Notes: generated from the letters alone by a model not told the origin. DNA of 15,617 nucleotides from Pararhizobium_B sp051960215 (GCA_051960215.1 JBQCEN010000009.1:1-15617), one strand, 5' to 3'. Counted from the first letter of the stretch, positions 1 through 9,079 are shown. Translations and numbers: made by a program.

Positions 1-212
1 AGGGCCGCCGCTATCCCGGCAGCGCGTCGTGTCATCGAACGGCAGATCGTCTTTCGCTGAATCATCCGAAAATCCCCCACCCGCACGCTACAGGTCCCAG
101 GCAGGCCTTGAAACAGGCGATCGGGACAGAACCGTGGCGAAGAAGGCCGTTGTGATCCTCCGGTCATTCCGGCATTGGTGGCGCCGACATCCTCACATCC
201 GAAGGCAGACCC

Positions 213-1370
213 TTGCATTCCCTGTCCCGCCGCTCCGAAGTCGAACCCTTTCACGCCATGGACGTCCTTGCCGAGGCCACCCGCCGCGCGGCACTCGGCC
301 GGCCGGTGATCTCCATGGCCGTCGGCCAGCCCGCCCATCCGGCGCCGCAGCCCGCCCTCCAGGCCGCAAGGCGCGCCCTGGAGAGGGGCGTGATCGGCTA
401 TACCGATGCGCTCGGGCGCGCCAGCCTGAAGGGGGCGATCGCCGGGCACTACCAGGCGCGCCACGGCGTTGCGGTCGATCCGCAGCGGATCGCGGTGACG
501 ACGGGCTCGTCCGCCGCGTTCAACCTTGCGTTCCTGACGCTGTTCGAACCGGGCGATGCCGTCGCGATCACCCGGCCGGGCTATCCGGCCTATCGCAATA
601 TCCTCGCCGCCCTGGGCCTGCGGCCGGTGGAGATTCCGGTCGGGCCGGAGAGCGGCTTCACTCTGACGCCGTTAGCACTCGAAGCCGCCAAGGCGAAGGA
701 GGGGCGCATCGCCGGCATCCTTCTCGCGAGTCCGGCGAACCCGACCGGAACGGTCACGGGAAGGGCAGCTCTGACGGAGCTTGCACGCTATTGCGATGAC
801 GAGCGGATCGCCTTCATCTCCGACGAGATCTATCATGGCCTGACCTATCAGGGCGAAGAGGTCAGCGCGACAGAGATCAGCGAGCGCGCGATCGTCATCA
901 ACTCGTTCTCGAAATATTTCTGCACGACCGGCTGGCGGATCGGCTGGATGGTGCTGCCGACCGAACTCGTGCGGCCGGTCGAGAGGGTCGCGCAGAGCCT
1001 CTATATCAGCGCGCCGGAACTCTCACAGATCGCGGCGGAGGCCGCGTTCGGCGGCACCGAGGAGCTCGACGCGGTGCGCGAGGGCTACCGCGAGAACCGC
1101 GCGCTCCTCATGCGCCGGCTGCCCGGGGTCGGGTTCGATATCGCCTCGCCGATGGACGGCGCCTTCTATGCCTATGTCGATATCCGCCGGTTCAGCAACG
1201 ACAGCATGCAGTTCGCGCGCACGATGCTCGAGACGGTCGATGTGGCGGCGACGCCAGGCCACGACTTCGATCCGGCCGAGGGGCATCGCACGATGCGCTT
1301 TTCCTATGCCGGTCGCCACGCCGATATGATCGAGGCGCTCGACCGGCTGGAGCGCTGGCTGAGGGGCTGA
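213..1370 (+). CDS. PLP-dependent class I/II aminotransferase
   Basis: This is a cytoplasmic pyridoxal-phosphate aminotransferase of fold type I (aspartate aminotransferase superfamily), 385 aa, a normal length for the family. Visible landmarks are the cofactor-loop GSS near residue 98, SPANPTG with Asn176, SDEIYHG with Asp204 and Tyr207, and SFSKYF with Lys234 as the Schiff-base lysine, followed by the TGWRIGW segment carrying the conserved Arg. All catalytic positions are intact, so it should be active. The amino donor and acceptor cannot be read from the sequence. The start is inferred to be the TTG at 213: an in-frame stop lies at 153, AAGG precedes the TTG at a suitable distance, and the next start (ATG 258) would remove the N-terminal SRRSxVEPFHAMD stretch that I recall as common in homologues. 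The gene is convergent with rne. The family call is firm; the substrate is unknown. Confidence 0.93.
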   Translation: MHSLSRRSEVEPFHAMDVLAEATRRAALGRPVISMAVGQPAHPAPQPALQAARRALERGVIGYTDALGRASLKGAIAGHYQARHGVAVDPQRIAVTTGSSAAFNLAFLTLFEPGDAVAITRPGYPAYRNILAALGLRPVEIPVGPESGFTLTPLALEAAKAKEGRIAGILLASPANPTGTVTGRAALTELARYCDDERIAFISDEIYHGLTYQGEEVSATEISERAIVINSFSKYFCTTGWRIGWMVLPTELVRPVERVAQSLYISAPELSQIAAEAAFGGTEELDAVREGYRENRALLMRRLPGVGFDIASPMDGAFYAYVDIRRFSNDSMQFARTMLETVDVAATPGHDFDPAEGHRTMRFSYAGRHADMIEALDRLERWLRG

Positions 1371-1401
1371 GGCCGCGCTTCCGTCGAAGAAGCCACGGCA
1401 C

Positions 1402-1436
1402 AAAAAGAAACAGCGCCGGCGCGTGCCGACGCTGTT
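1402..1436 (-). terminator. Intrinsic terminator of rne
   Basis: On the minus strand, just after the rne stop codon, two 12-nt arms (1425-1436 and 1409-1420) pair almost perfectly around the loop ACGC. A T-rich run follows (TTTCTTTTTG, 1401-1410 in reverse). This is a typical Rho-independent terminator. The plus-strand reading has no T run, so it probably serves rne only. Confidence 0.85.
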
Positions 1437-1464
1437 CTCGTACCCACCCGAAGGGTGCGGCCTC

Positions 1465-4320
1465 CTAGAGGAAGCCGCGCCTCTGCCACCACCCGACCTT
1501 CTTCGGGCGATCAGCCTTCTCCGCTTCGTTCTGTTCTCCGCCAGTCGAGGTGACGACGGGATCGCTCGCGATGCTGTCCGAAGCCCGACGCCGCGACGGC
1601 GCAGGCTGGTCCTCCTTCGCTTCCCCGGCGACGTCCGCCGCGCCGTCCGCGGCCTCGACCGGCTCCTTCGCGGCCTCGGCGGTCTCGTCGGCCGTAGGCG
1701 TCTCCTCATCGGCGACGGTCGGAGCGGTCACGGGGGCCACGGCCTCGGCGGCAATCTCCGAAGGGGCTTCGCTTCCGACCTCGGCCGCGACGGCCGGCGC
1801 GTCTTCAGACTGCTCCGGCCCCGCCTCCTCGGCAGCGTTTACGGCGGCGTCGTCCGCTCCGGGCGTGACGGCCTGCGCCTCGTCATGCTCGTTCTCGCCG
1901 CGCTTGCGGCGGCCGCCCCGCTTGCCGCGACGGCGGCGCTTGCGCTGGTGCTGCTCGTCGTCCTCGTCGTGCGACTGCTCTTCTTCGTCGCCACGCGCTT
2001 CCTGAGACGGTTGCTCGCCCTCCGCCTCGCCGTCGCGCTGTTCGTGCGCCTCACCTTCGCCGGAGCGGCCGCCGCGGCGCCGGCGCTTGCGCTTGCGACG
2101 CCGGCCGCCCTGGTCGTCGGCTTCCGCCTCGGCGACCGTCTCCTCTTCGGATTCGTCGGCGGCTTCCTCGATCTCCGGCTCGCTGTCGTCCTCGTCCTCG
2201 TAGAGGGTATCGAAATGAACGATCTGATCGATGCGCACGGGCGTCTCGACCGGCTCGCCGCGCTCGATCGCGAAATGCTGCGATCCGACCAGCGCATCGG
2301 CCTCGACGACGATCGAAAGGCCGAAGCGTTTCTCGAGGTCGACGATCGTGTCGCGCTTCTGGTTGAGCAGATAGAGCGCGATGCCGGGGAGGGTGCGCAC
2401 CGTGATGTTGTGCGTCGTGTTCTTGAGGAGATACTCCTCGATGCCCCGGATGACATGCAGCGCGACGGACGACTGCGAGCGCACATGGCCGGTGCCGCCG
2501 CAGACCTCGCAGACCTGCGTCGTGCTTTCGAGCACGCTCGCGCGAATGCGCTGGCGCGACATCTCAAGGAGGCCGAAATGCGAGATCCGGCCGACCTGGA
2601 TGCGGGCTCGGTCGTTCTTCAGGCAGTCCTTCAGCTTCTTCTCGACGGAGCGGTTATTGCGCTTTTCCTCCATGTCGATGAAGTCGATGACGATCAGGCC
2701 GGCCAGGTCGCGCAGGCGAAGCTGGCGGGCGACCTCCTCGGCCGCTTCGAGGTTCGTCTGGAGCGCCGTGTCCTCGATCGAATGTTCCTTGGTCGAGCGG
2801 CCGGAGTTGACGTCGATCGCGACCAGGGCTTCGGTCTGGTTGATGATGATGTAGCCGCCCGACTTCAGCGTCACCTGCGGCTGCAGCATGCGGTCGAGCT
2901 GCGCCTCAATGCCCGAGCGCGCGAAGATCGGATGGAGATCGCGATACGGCTGGACCACCTTCGCGTGGCTCGGCATCAGCATCTTCATGAAGGCTTTCGC
3001 CTCGCGATAGCCCTCTTCGCCGGAGACGACGATCTCGCCGATGTCCTTGTTGTAGAGGTCGCGGATCGAGCGCTTGATCAGGCTGCCTTCCTCGTAGACG
3101 AGGGTTGGCGCGGTCGAGCTCAGCGTCAGCGACCGGACGTTCTCCCAAAGCCGCATCAGGTATTCGAAGTCGCGCTTGATCTCCGCCTTGGTCCGGTTGG
3201 CTCCGGCCGTCCTCAGGATGACGCCCATCCCCTGCGGAACTTCAAGTTCCCGGGCGATCTCCTTGAGGCGCTTGCGGTCCGGGATATTGGTGATCTTGCG
3301 CGAGATGCCGCCGCCACGTGCGGTGTTCGGCATCAGGACGGAGTAGCGGCCGGCGAGCGACAGGTAGGTGGTCAGGGCCGCGCCCTTGTTGCCACGCTCT
3401 TCCTTGACGACCTGGACGAGCAGGATCTGCCGGCGCTTGATGACCTCCTGGATCCGGTACTGCTTGCGCGGCTTGCGCTGTCCGGCGCGGTCGGGAAGTT
3501 CCTCGAGCGCGTCCTCGGCGCCGACCGACTCGACCTTGCTCGACTCGCCGTTGCCGTCGTCGTCCTCGTCGCGCCCGCGGCGCCGGCCGCGCGGCCTCTC
3601 CTGCTCGGAATGGCCTTCGGCGTCATCGGCGAGCTGGCCCGCATCGACCTCTTCGGAGATGCTGTCGACCTCGACCTCGGCCAGCATCTCGTCCGGCTTG
3701 CGATCGGCCTCGGCATTCGGCTCGGCTTCCGCTTCCTCGCCGCCGTCATGTGCGGGTTCGCTCGGCGCCGCGTCGGCCTCGGCGCCGCCAGCCGGTGCAC
3801 CGGCCTCGTCGGCGGCCGCTTCGGGTTCCCCGGCCGCTTCGGCCGGGCTGCCGGCGCTCGCATTGTCCGCGGCCTCGGCGTCGGACGGCTCCTGCGCCGC
3901 CTTCGAGCGTCGTCCACGACCCCGGCGCGACTTCGCCTTCGGCGCCGCCTCCGCAGTCTCTTCGGCCTCGGATGCGCTCTCCGCGAGCGGGCTGTCGCCG
4001 TCGGCGTTCTCCCGCTCGGCCTCGGCGCGCGCCGCCTCGGCTTCGGCCTGCAGCAGCGCCTGCCGGTCGGCGAGGGGGATCTGGTAGTAGTCGGGATGGA
4101 TTTCGGAGAAGGCGAGGAAGCCGTGACGGTTGCCGCCGTAGTCGACGAAGGCGGCCTGGAGCGACGGCTCGACGCGCGTCACTTTCGCCAGATAGATGTT
4201 GCCGCGCAGCTGCTTCTTGTGCTGCGACTCGAAGTCGAATTCCTCTATGCGGTTTCCGCGAACGACGACGACGCGTGTCTCTTCTTCATGAGACGCGTCG
4301 ATAAGCATTTTCTCTGCCAT
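1465..4320 (-). CDS. rne: Ribonuclease E (endoribonuclease, RNase E/G family)
   Basis: RNase E is the single-strand-specific, 5'-monophosphate-stimulated endonuclease that starts mRNA decay and processes rRNA and tRNA; its C-terminal half usually scaffolds the degradosome. The protein is 951 aa. Residues 1-88 begin the catalytic region and the S1 fold. Residues about 89-280 are a low-complexity Ala/Glu/Asp-rich insertion, after which S1 resumes near Tyr288 (RRQILLVQVVKEERGNKG). The DNase I-like core holds Asp503 (AIDVNSGR) and Asp546 (VIDFIDM). The zinc-link cysteines are Cys604 and Cys607 (CEVCGGTG). The C-terminal tail is disordered, with two Arg/Lys-rich RNA-binding-like blocks (about 738-754 and 793-809), and ends in WWQRRGFL. 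The ATG is preceded by GAGGAG about 11 nt upstream. A terminator follows the stop. A long divergent leader separates it from the amidase; RNase E commonly autoregulates through its 5'UTR, but I see no diagnostic element here. Confidence 0.97.
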   Translation of the reverse strand: MAEKMLIDASHEEETRVVVVRGNRIEEFDFESQHKKQLRGNIYLAKVTRVEPSLQAAFVDYGGNRHGFLAFSEIHPDYYQIPLADRQALLQAEAEAARAEAERENADGDSPLAESASEAEETAEAAPKAKSRRGRGRRSKAAQEPSDAEAADNASAGSPAEAAGEPEAAADEAGAPAGGAEADAAPSEPAHDGGEEAEAEPNAEADRKPDEMLAEVEVDSISEEVDAGQLADDAEGHSEQERPRGRRRGRDEDDDGNGESSKVESVGAEDALEELPDRAGQRKPRKQYRIQEVIKRRQILLVQVVKEERGNKGAALTTYLSLAGRYSVLMPNTARGGGISRKITNIPDRKRLKEIARELEVPQGMGVILRTAGANRTKAEIKRDFEYLMRLWENVRSLTLSSTAPTLVYEEGSLIKRSIRDLYNKDIGEIVVSGEEGYREAKAFMKMLMPSHAKVVQPYRDLHPIFARSGIEAQLDRMLQPQVTLKSGGYIIINQTEALVAIDVNSGRSTKEHSIEDTALQTNLEAAEEVARQLRLRDLAGLIVIDFIDMEEKRNNRSVEKKLKDCLKNDRARIQVGRISHFGLLEMSRQRIRASVLESTTQVCEVCGGTGHVRSQSSVALHVIRGIEEYLLKNTTHNITVRTLPGIALYLLNQKRDTIVDLEKRFGLSIVVEADALVGSQHFAIERGEPVETPVRIDQIVHFDTLYEDEDDSEPEIEEAADESEEETVAEAEADDQGGRRRKRKRRRRGGRSGEGEAHEQRDGEAEGEQPSQEARGDEEEQSHDEDDEQHQRKRRRRGKRGGRRKRGENEHDEAQAVTPGADDAAVNAAEEAGPEQSEDAPAVAAEVGSEAPSEIAAEAVAPVTAPTVADEETPTADETAEAAKEPVEAADGAADVAGEAKEDQPAPSRRRASDSIASDPVVTSTGGEQNEAEKADRPKKVGWWQRRGFL

Positions 4321-4980
4321 GGAAGGTGTGCTCCTCGGCAGACGGCGATGGGCGGGGGCCCGTGGCGCTCAGGATCGCGCAACGACCGCGGACAACTCGT
4401 CATGCCGGATAGGGGGGCCGTCGCGAGGCTGAGAGGGCCGGACGAAGACGGCAGGTCGATGGGGCGGTCGGCCCTGACTTCGCCTGACGTCTCGATGTGT
4501 CTTTGCCGGTCCATCAAATTACCAAAGCGAACAGCCGGTACAAACGGGGCCTGGATGGCCCGATGATAAACCTGCCTGCATCGGCCGGCGCAATGTTCCG
4601 GATTTCTGCGATCAGGCAGGCCTGACTGAGTTCAAACCATTCGAGGATCCGACACGTCCTGACGACGGATGAAACCTGCCGGGCGCCGGTTCACCAGAAG
4701 GGCGGCGGCCTGACGACATGCGACTCTATCCCGTCACCATGTCTTATCCTCGCCTTGCTTTTATGGTCTAGGCCCGTCTCTGGCAAGGAAAAACGACGGC
4801 GAAGGCCTGCCGGTAACCGTCTGGCATTCCTTCTCTTCGGGCGAAGGCGCCGGCTGGCGGCGCAGTTTTCGCTCGATCATACTGGGGTACGATTCGCCGC
4901 CATCGGGGCTTCCGCCTCTTGCCGGCGACGAGAAGAAGAACAGGGCGTTCGGGGTGACGACAAGGCCGGAAAGGTCGGGG
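4321..4980. other. 660-nt divergent intergenic region between rne and the amidase
   Basis: No protein-coding gene is convincing here: the open frames crossing it are extensions or shadows of rne and of the amidase. It must hold the rne promoter and 5'UTR (minus strand) and the amidase promoter (plus strand). I found no strong sigma-70 match on either strand. The best weak minus-strand candidate is TTGTAC with a TAATTT 16 nt further on, within about 4516-4543. A short inverted repeat lies at 4612-4625. A trans-encoded small RNA or a structured rne leader could be present but cannot be shown by eye. Confidence 0.5.
4612..4625. repeat. Short inverted repeat TCAGGC-AG-GCCTGA
   Basis: Two perfect 6-nt arms separated by 2 nt lie in the middle of the rne/amidase divergent region. 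It could be a regulator binding site for either gene, or chance in GC-rich DNA. No known operator is recognised. Confidence 0.25.
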
Positions 4981-6240
4981 ATGCTGCATCAAAACGGGTG
5001 CCTGCGGCGCTTCAAGCGTGCGATCGCGGTGCGGCGTGCGGTGTCCAGATTACTGGCCTGCCTGCTGCTCATGCTCGCGGCGATCGCCTCCGGCACCGCA
5101 GTGCATGCCGATGCGCCGCGCCTCATCGCCTTCGCGGCACGCGTCGCGGGAGATGCGCACCGCACGCGCATCGTCATCGACTTCGACAAGAAGCCGAATG
5201 CCGCCATCCACTACGTCGCCTCGCCGGCGCGCATCCTCATCGACCTGCCGGCGACGGCCTTCGCCTTCTCCGACGGCGATTTGAACCCGCGCGGCCTCTT
5301 TTCCCACATCCGCTACGGCGCGATGGGGCCCGGACGCTCGCGCATCGTTCTGACGGCGGACAGTCCGGTTCGCGTCGACCTCGCTCAGGTGATCAAGAGC
5401 CCGTCCGGCACCGGCTTCCGCCTCGGCCTCGACGTCACGACGACGACGCCGGACGAGTTCGCGAAGGTCCTCAAGGGGCAGACGTGGTCACCGGAGACGG
5501 TCGACACGAGCCCGGACCAGGCGATCGCCGCCGGCCCCCTGCGCACGCGCGGACCGTTCACCGTGGTCATCGATCCCGGCCATGGCGGCATCGACAGCGG
5601 CGCCGTCGGTGTCAACGGGACGCTCGAGAAGACCGTGACGCTCGCCTTCGGCAAGGCGCTTGCGGCGAAGCTGCAGGAGCGGGGGATCCGCGTCTTCCTG
5701 ACCCGCGACGACGACACATTCCTGTCTCTCGGCGACCGCGTCGCATTCGGACGCGCGCACGGCGCCAGCCTCTTCATCTCGATCCATGCCAATTCGATCT
5801 CGCAGGATTCGATCCGCGGTGCGACCGTCTACACCCTTTCCGACAAGGCGTCGGACCACCTGGCGCAGGTGATCGCCGAGCGCGAGAACGAGTCCGACGA
5901 AGTCGCCGGCGTCTCCTTCAAGGACGAGCCGAAGGGGGTGGCCGACATCCTCGTCGACCTGACGCGGCGCGAGACCCAGGTCTTCTCGATCGGGCTTGCC
6001 GACAAGATCGTCTCATCCTTCGACGGCAACATCCTGCTCATCAACAATCCGCACCGCTACGCCGGATTCCGGGTGCTGATGGCCGCCGACGTGCCCTCGG
6101 TCCTCGTCGAGCTCGGCTATCTCTCCAACCCTGCCGACGAGAAGCTCCTCAACGATCCCGCCTGGCAGACGAAGGTCGCCTCGCTGCTCGTCCAGTCGAT
6201 CGTGAATTATCGCTCGACGATCTTGGCGAGCGGGAATTGA
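4981..6240 (+). CDS. amiC: N-acetylmuramoyl-L-alanine amidase (AMIN + Amidase_3)
   Basis: This periplasmic zinc amidase cleaves the bond between N-acetylmuramic acid and L-alanine of the stem peptide, the step that separates daughter cells at the septum. It has 419 aa from this start. Residues 1-43 form a signal peptide (Arg-rich n-region, hydrophobic core about 24-36, predicted cut after VHA). An AMIN domain, which targets AmiC-type enzymes to peptidoglycan, spans roughly 48-150. A catalytic Amidase_3 domain runs from about 195 to the end. The zinc and catalytic residues are visible: His201 (DPGHGG), Glu216 (TLEK), His269 (SIHANS) and Glu377 (VELGYLSN). I chose ATG 4981 because GGAAAGG precedes it at a proper distance; the upstream in-frame GTG at 4954 would add nine residues. 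It lies divergent from rne and upstream of the PBP1A gene. The exact paralogue letter (AmiA/B/C) is less certain than the activity; the AMIN domain favours AmiC. Confidence 0.93.
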   Translation: MLHQNGCLRRFKRAIAVRRAVSRLLACLLLMLAAIASGTAVHADAPRLIAFAARVAGDAHRTRIVIDFDKKPNAAIHYVASPARILIDLPATAFAFSDGDLNPRGLFSHIRYGAMGPGRSRIVLTADSPVRVDLAQVIKSPSGTGFRLGLDVTTTTPDEFAKVLKGQTWSPETVDTSPDQAIAAGPLRTRGPFTVVIDPGHGGIDSGAVGVNGTLEKTVTLAFGKALAAKLQERGIRVFLTRDDDTFLSLGDRVAFGRAHGASLFISIHANSISQDSIRGATVYTLSDKASDHLAQVIAERENESDEVAGVSFKDEPKGVADILVDLTRRETQVFSIGLADKIVSSFDGNILLINNPHRYAGFRVLMAADVPSVLVELGYLSNPADEKLLNDPAWQTKVASLLVQSIVNYRSTILASGN

Positions 6241-6488
6241 GATGTGCTAAGGTGGCGGCGCACCGTGATCCCGGTGTTGCGCCCGGGACACACAGAGCCA
6301 GTGAGTGACCGCCTTCTGAGGAGGGTGGACGCCGCGGCCCTATTTTCGTTCCCGTTCGCCATCCTAGAGACGGCGAGGGTGCAGTTTTCGCGTGCGGCGC
6401 GGTTGGCCCCGATGCAGACGTTCCGGTAGCGGCTGCGATCCGGCGCAGATGCGCGCGGCATGCATATCGAGACAGTGGTTAGGCGCGA

Positions 6489-8957
6489 ATGATCAGGTTC
6501 ATCGGCTATCTCTTCGGACTGGGAACGGTCGTCTTCCTGATCCTCGCCGGGGCAGCCGGACTTTACGTCGCTCACATCAGTTCCGACTTGCCGGACTATG
6601 AGGTGCTCGCGAATTACGAACCGCCCGTGGCGACGCGCTTCCACGCGTCCGACGGCGAACTGATGGCGGAATATGCCAAGGAGCGGCGGCTCTACCTGCC
6701 GATCCAGGCGATTCCGGACCGTGTGAAGGCGGCCTTCGTCTCGGCGGAAGACAAGAACTTCTATTCCCATCCGGGGATCGACATCTCCGGCATCCTGCGC
6801 GCCATCGCGATCAACATCGAGAACATGGGCTCCGGCCGGCGGCTCGTCGGCGCTTCGACGATCACCCAGCAGGTGGCGAAGAACTTCCTGCTGAGCTCGG
6901 ACCAGACCTATGCCCGCAAGATCAAGGAAGCGATCCTGTCGCTCCGGATCGAGCAGGCCTACAGCAAGGACCGCATCCTCGAGCTCTATCTGAACGAGAT
7001 CTATTTCGGCCATAACGCCTACGGCATCGCGGGCGCGGCGCTCACCTATTTCGACAAGTCGGTCAACGAACTGACGATCTCCGAGATGGCCTATCTCGCC
7101 GGCATGGTGAAGGGGCCGGCGAATTACGATCCCTTCAAGGACACCAAGGAGGCGATCGCCCGGCGCAACTACGTCATCGATCGCATGGTCGAGAACGGCT
7201 ACGTCAGCCAGGCCGAGGGCGAGAAGGCCAAGGCCGAGCCGCTTGGCGTGCACATGCGCGGATCCGGGCCTTATCTCTTCGCGGCGGATTATTTCACCGA
7301 GGCGGTGCGCCGCCAGATCCTCGACAAGTATGGCAAGGATGCGCTCTACGAGGGCGGCCTCTCGGTGCGCACGACGCTCGATCCGAAGCTGCAGCGCTTT
7401 GCCCGGACCGCCTTGCAGGACGGCCTCATCTCCTACGACCAGCAGCGCGGCTATCGCGGCCCGGTAACGAAGATCGACATCGGTGCCGACTGGGGCAAGG
7501 CCCTCAACGCCGTCGATCCGCTGAGCGACGTGCCCGAGTGGAAGCTCGCCGTCGTCCTCGGCGCCAGCGCCAAGGGCGTCGACATCGGCATCCGGCCGGA
7601 GCGCGCCGATTCGGGCAAGCTCGATCCGGACCGCGTCACCGGCACGATCCGGCCCGAGGACATGAAATGGGCGTTCCGGATCGACCGCAAGGACGAGCAC
7701 CGCACGGTGAAGTCGCCGGCGGACGTGCTTGCGGCGGGCGATGTGGTCTATGTCGAGCCGACCAAGGACAAGGACGGAACGGTCCGCTACCTGCTGCGCC
7801 AGCCGCCGAAGGTGCAGGGCGGCATGGTCGTGATGGACCCGCATACGGGCCGCGTGCTCGCCCTCGTCGGCGGCTTCTCCTATGCGCAGTCGGAGTTCAA
7901 TCGCGCGACCCAGGCGATGCGGCAGCCGGGCTCGTCGTTCAAGCCGATCGTCTATGCCGCCGCGCTCGATACCGGCTATACGCCGGCGACCCTCGTGCTC
8001 GACGCGCCGATCCAGGTGATGTCCGGTGGCGAGCTGTGGGAGCCGAAGAACTACGGCAACGAACAGGCCGGACCGGCGACGTTGCGCTTCGGCCTCGTCC
8101 ATTCGCGCAACCTGATGACGGTGCGGCTCGCCAAGGACATGGGGATGAACCTCGTGTCGCAATATGCCGAGCGCTTCGGCGTCTACGACAAGCTGCCGCC
8201 GCTGCTCTCCATGTCGCTCGGCGCCGGCGCGACGACTGTGCTGCGCATGGTCTCCGCCTACGCCGTCTTCGCCAATGGCGGCATGCAGATCGACCCGTCG
8301 CTGGTCGACCGCATCCAGGACCGCTACGGCCGCACGATCTACCGGCACGACACGCGCGAATGCCAGGGCTGCAACGCGCAGGCCTGGAAGGGGCAGGACG
8401 AGCCGACGATCGTCGACAAGAGCGAGCAGGTGCTCGACCCGATGACGGCCTACCAGATCACCTCCATGCTCGAGGACGTCATCAAGCGCGGCACCGCGGC
8501 GGGCCACGTGAAGCTCGACCGTCCCGTCGCGGGCAAGACCGGCACGACGAACGACGAGAAGGATGCCTGGTTCGTCGGCTATACGCCCGATCTCGTCGCC
8601 GGCGTCTATATCGGCTACGACAATCCGAAGCCGATGGGCCACGGCGAGACCGGCGGCGTGCTGGCCGCCCCGATCTTCAACGAGTTCATGCAGGATGCCT
8701 TGAAGGGCACGCGCCCGGTCGACTTCCGCAAGCCCGAGGGCCTGCAGATGATCGCGATCGACCGGAAGACCGGCATGGTCCCGTCGCCGGGCGACCAGGA
8801 CGTGATCATGGAGGCCTTCAAGCCGGGCACCGGGCCATCTTCGACCTACAGCGTCATCGGCATGAACGAGGGCATGGCCTCGTCGGGCACGGCGATCATG
8901 GAATCCTCTCCGCAGGCGACCCGCGCGGTGACGACCGGGGGCGGCGGGCTCTACTGA
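6489..8957 (+). CDS. mrcA: Penicillin-binding protein 1A (bifunctional transglycosylase/transpeptidase)
   Basis: This class A PBP polymerises lipid II into glycan strands and cross-links the peptides on the outer face of the inner membrane. It has 822 aa. A cytoplasmic stub and one signal-anchor segment lie at about 5-27. The GT51 glycosyltransferase domain includes Glu87 (EDKNFYSHPGID), STITQQVAKN, and NEIYFG with Glu170. A linker with an OB-like region follows. The transpeptidase domain has all three motifs: Ser482-S-F-Lys485, Ser539-R-Asn541 and Lys683-Thr-Gly. The 1A-type assignment rests on length and on the inserted region between GT51 and the transpeptidase. The C-terminus ends in a Gly-rich TTGGGGLY. 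The gene starts 248 nt after the amidase stop, so it may have its own promoter in that gap or be co-transcribed. Both activities should be intact. Confidence 0.96.
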   Translation: MIRFIGYLFGLGTVVFLILAGAAGLYVAHISSDLPDYEVLANYEPPVATRFHASDGELMAEYAKERRLYLPIQAIPDRVKAAFVSAEDKNFYSHPGIDISGILRAIAINIENMGSGRRLVGASTITQQVAKNFLLSSDQTYARKIKEAILSLRIEQAYSKDRILELYLNEIYFGHNAYGIAGAALTYFDKSVNELTISEMAYLAGMVKGPANYDPFKDTKEAIARRNYVIDRMVENGYVSQAEGEKAKAEPLGVHMRGSGPYLFAADYFTEAVRRQILDKYGKDALYEGGLSVRTTLDPKLQRFARTALQDGLISYDQQRGYRGPVTKIDIGADWGKALNAVDPLSDVPEWKLAVVLGASAKGVDIGIRPERADSGKLDPDRVTGTIRPEDMKWAFRIDRKDEHRTVKSPADVLAAGDVVYVEPTKDKDGTVRYLLRQPPKVQGGMVVMDPHTGRVLALVGGFSYAQSEFNRATQAMRQPGSSFKPIVYAAALDTGYTPATLVLDAPIQVMSGGELWEPKNYGNEQAGPATLRFGLVHSRNLMTVRLAKDMGMNLVSQYAERFGVYDKLPPLLSMSLGAGATTVLRMVSAYAVFANGGMQIDPSLVDRIQDRYGRTIYRHDTRECQGCNAQAWKGQDEPTIVDKSEQVLDPMTAYQITSMLEDVIKRGTAAGHVKLDRPVAGKTGTTNDEKDAWFVGYTPDLVAGVYIGYDNPKPMGHGETGGVLAAPIFNEFMQDALKGTRPVDFRKPEGLQMIAIDRKTGMVPSPGDQDVIMEAFKPGTGPSSTYSVIGMNEGMASSGTAIMESSPQATRAVTTGGGGLY

Positions 8958-8965
8958 TCATATCC

Positions 8966-8993
8966 GGCGCGGGGCGTTCGCCTCGCCGCCTTT
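8966..8993 (+). terminator. Possible terminator after the PBP1A gene
   Basis: An imperfect GC-rich hairpin begins 9 nt past the mrcA stop (arms near 8966-8976 and 8979-8990, with one bulge and one G-U pair). It is followed by CTTTACT, only a weak T run. It may end or attenuate transcription before prfB. The overlap with the candidate prfB promoter fits a transcription-unit boundary. Confidence 0.4.
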
Positions 8994-9019
8994 ACTCACC
9001 GGCTGCGGCTCACTATGTT
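8991..9019 (+). promoter_or_regulatory. Candidate sigma-70-type promoter for prfB
   Basis: TTTACT (8991-8996, four of six matches to TTGACA) and TATGTT (9014-9019, four of six matches to TATAAT) are separated by exactly 17 nt. They lie about 60 nt upstream of the prfB ATG. Found by eye only; in GC-rich alphaproteobacteria such matches are suggestive, not proof. Confidence 0.35.
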
Positions 9020-9079
9020 CCGCCGCGCCCTCAGGGCGTCGCGCCGCAGGCGCCAAAGCAGAAAGATCACAGGAAGACA

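Noticed and set aside
1..212. Possible 3' end of an upstream gene, or a small gene, at the left edge
   Set aside because: One frame is open from base 1 to a TGA at 58-60 and could be a gene tail, but 19 codons cannot be assigned. The open frame from 29 is out of phase with the aminotransferase. Nothing else is recognisable in this stretch.
1423..4566. Plus-strand open frame of 1047 codons opposite rne
   Set aside because: It is antisense to a certain RNase E gene, has biased low-complexity composition (Arg/Leu/Asp-rich), no RBS and no recognisable domain. Long antisense frames are expected in high-GC DNA.
4755..6308. Plus-strand 517-codon frame overlapping the amidase
   Set aside because: It is out of phase with a gene that has a signal peptide and all zinc ligands; its product is Arg-rich and featureless.
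6244..6429. Short plus-strand frame of 61 codons between the amidase and PBP1A genes
   Set aside because: It has a GTG start directly after the amidase stop, no RBS of its own, and Arg-rich composition typical of non-coding GC-rich DNA.
6207..8642. Minus-strand open frame of 811 codons opposite the PBP1A gene
   Set aside because: It mirrors the codon bias of mrcA, crosses the intergenic gap into the amidase end, and is rich in His/Arg/Asp with no domain. It is a shadow of the true gene.
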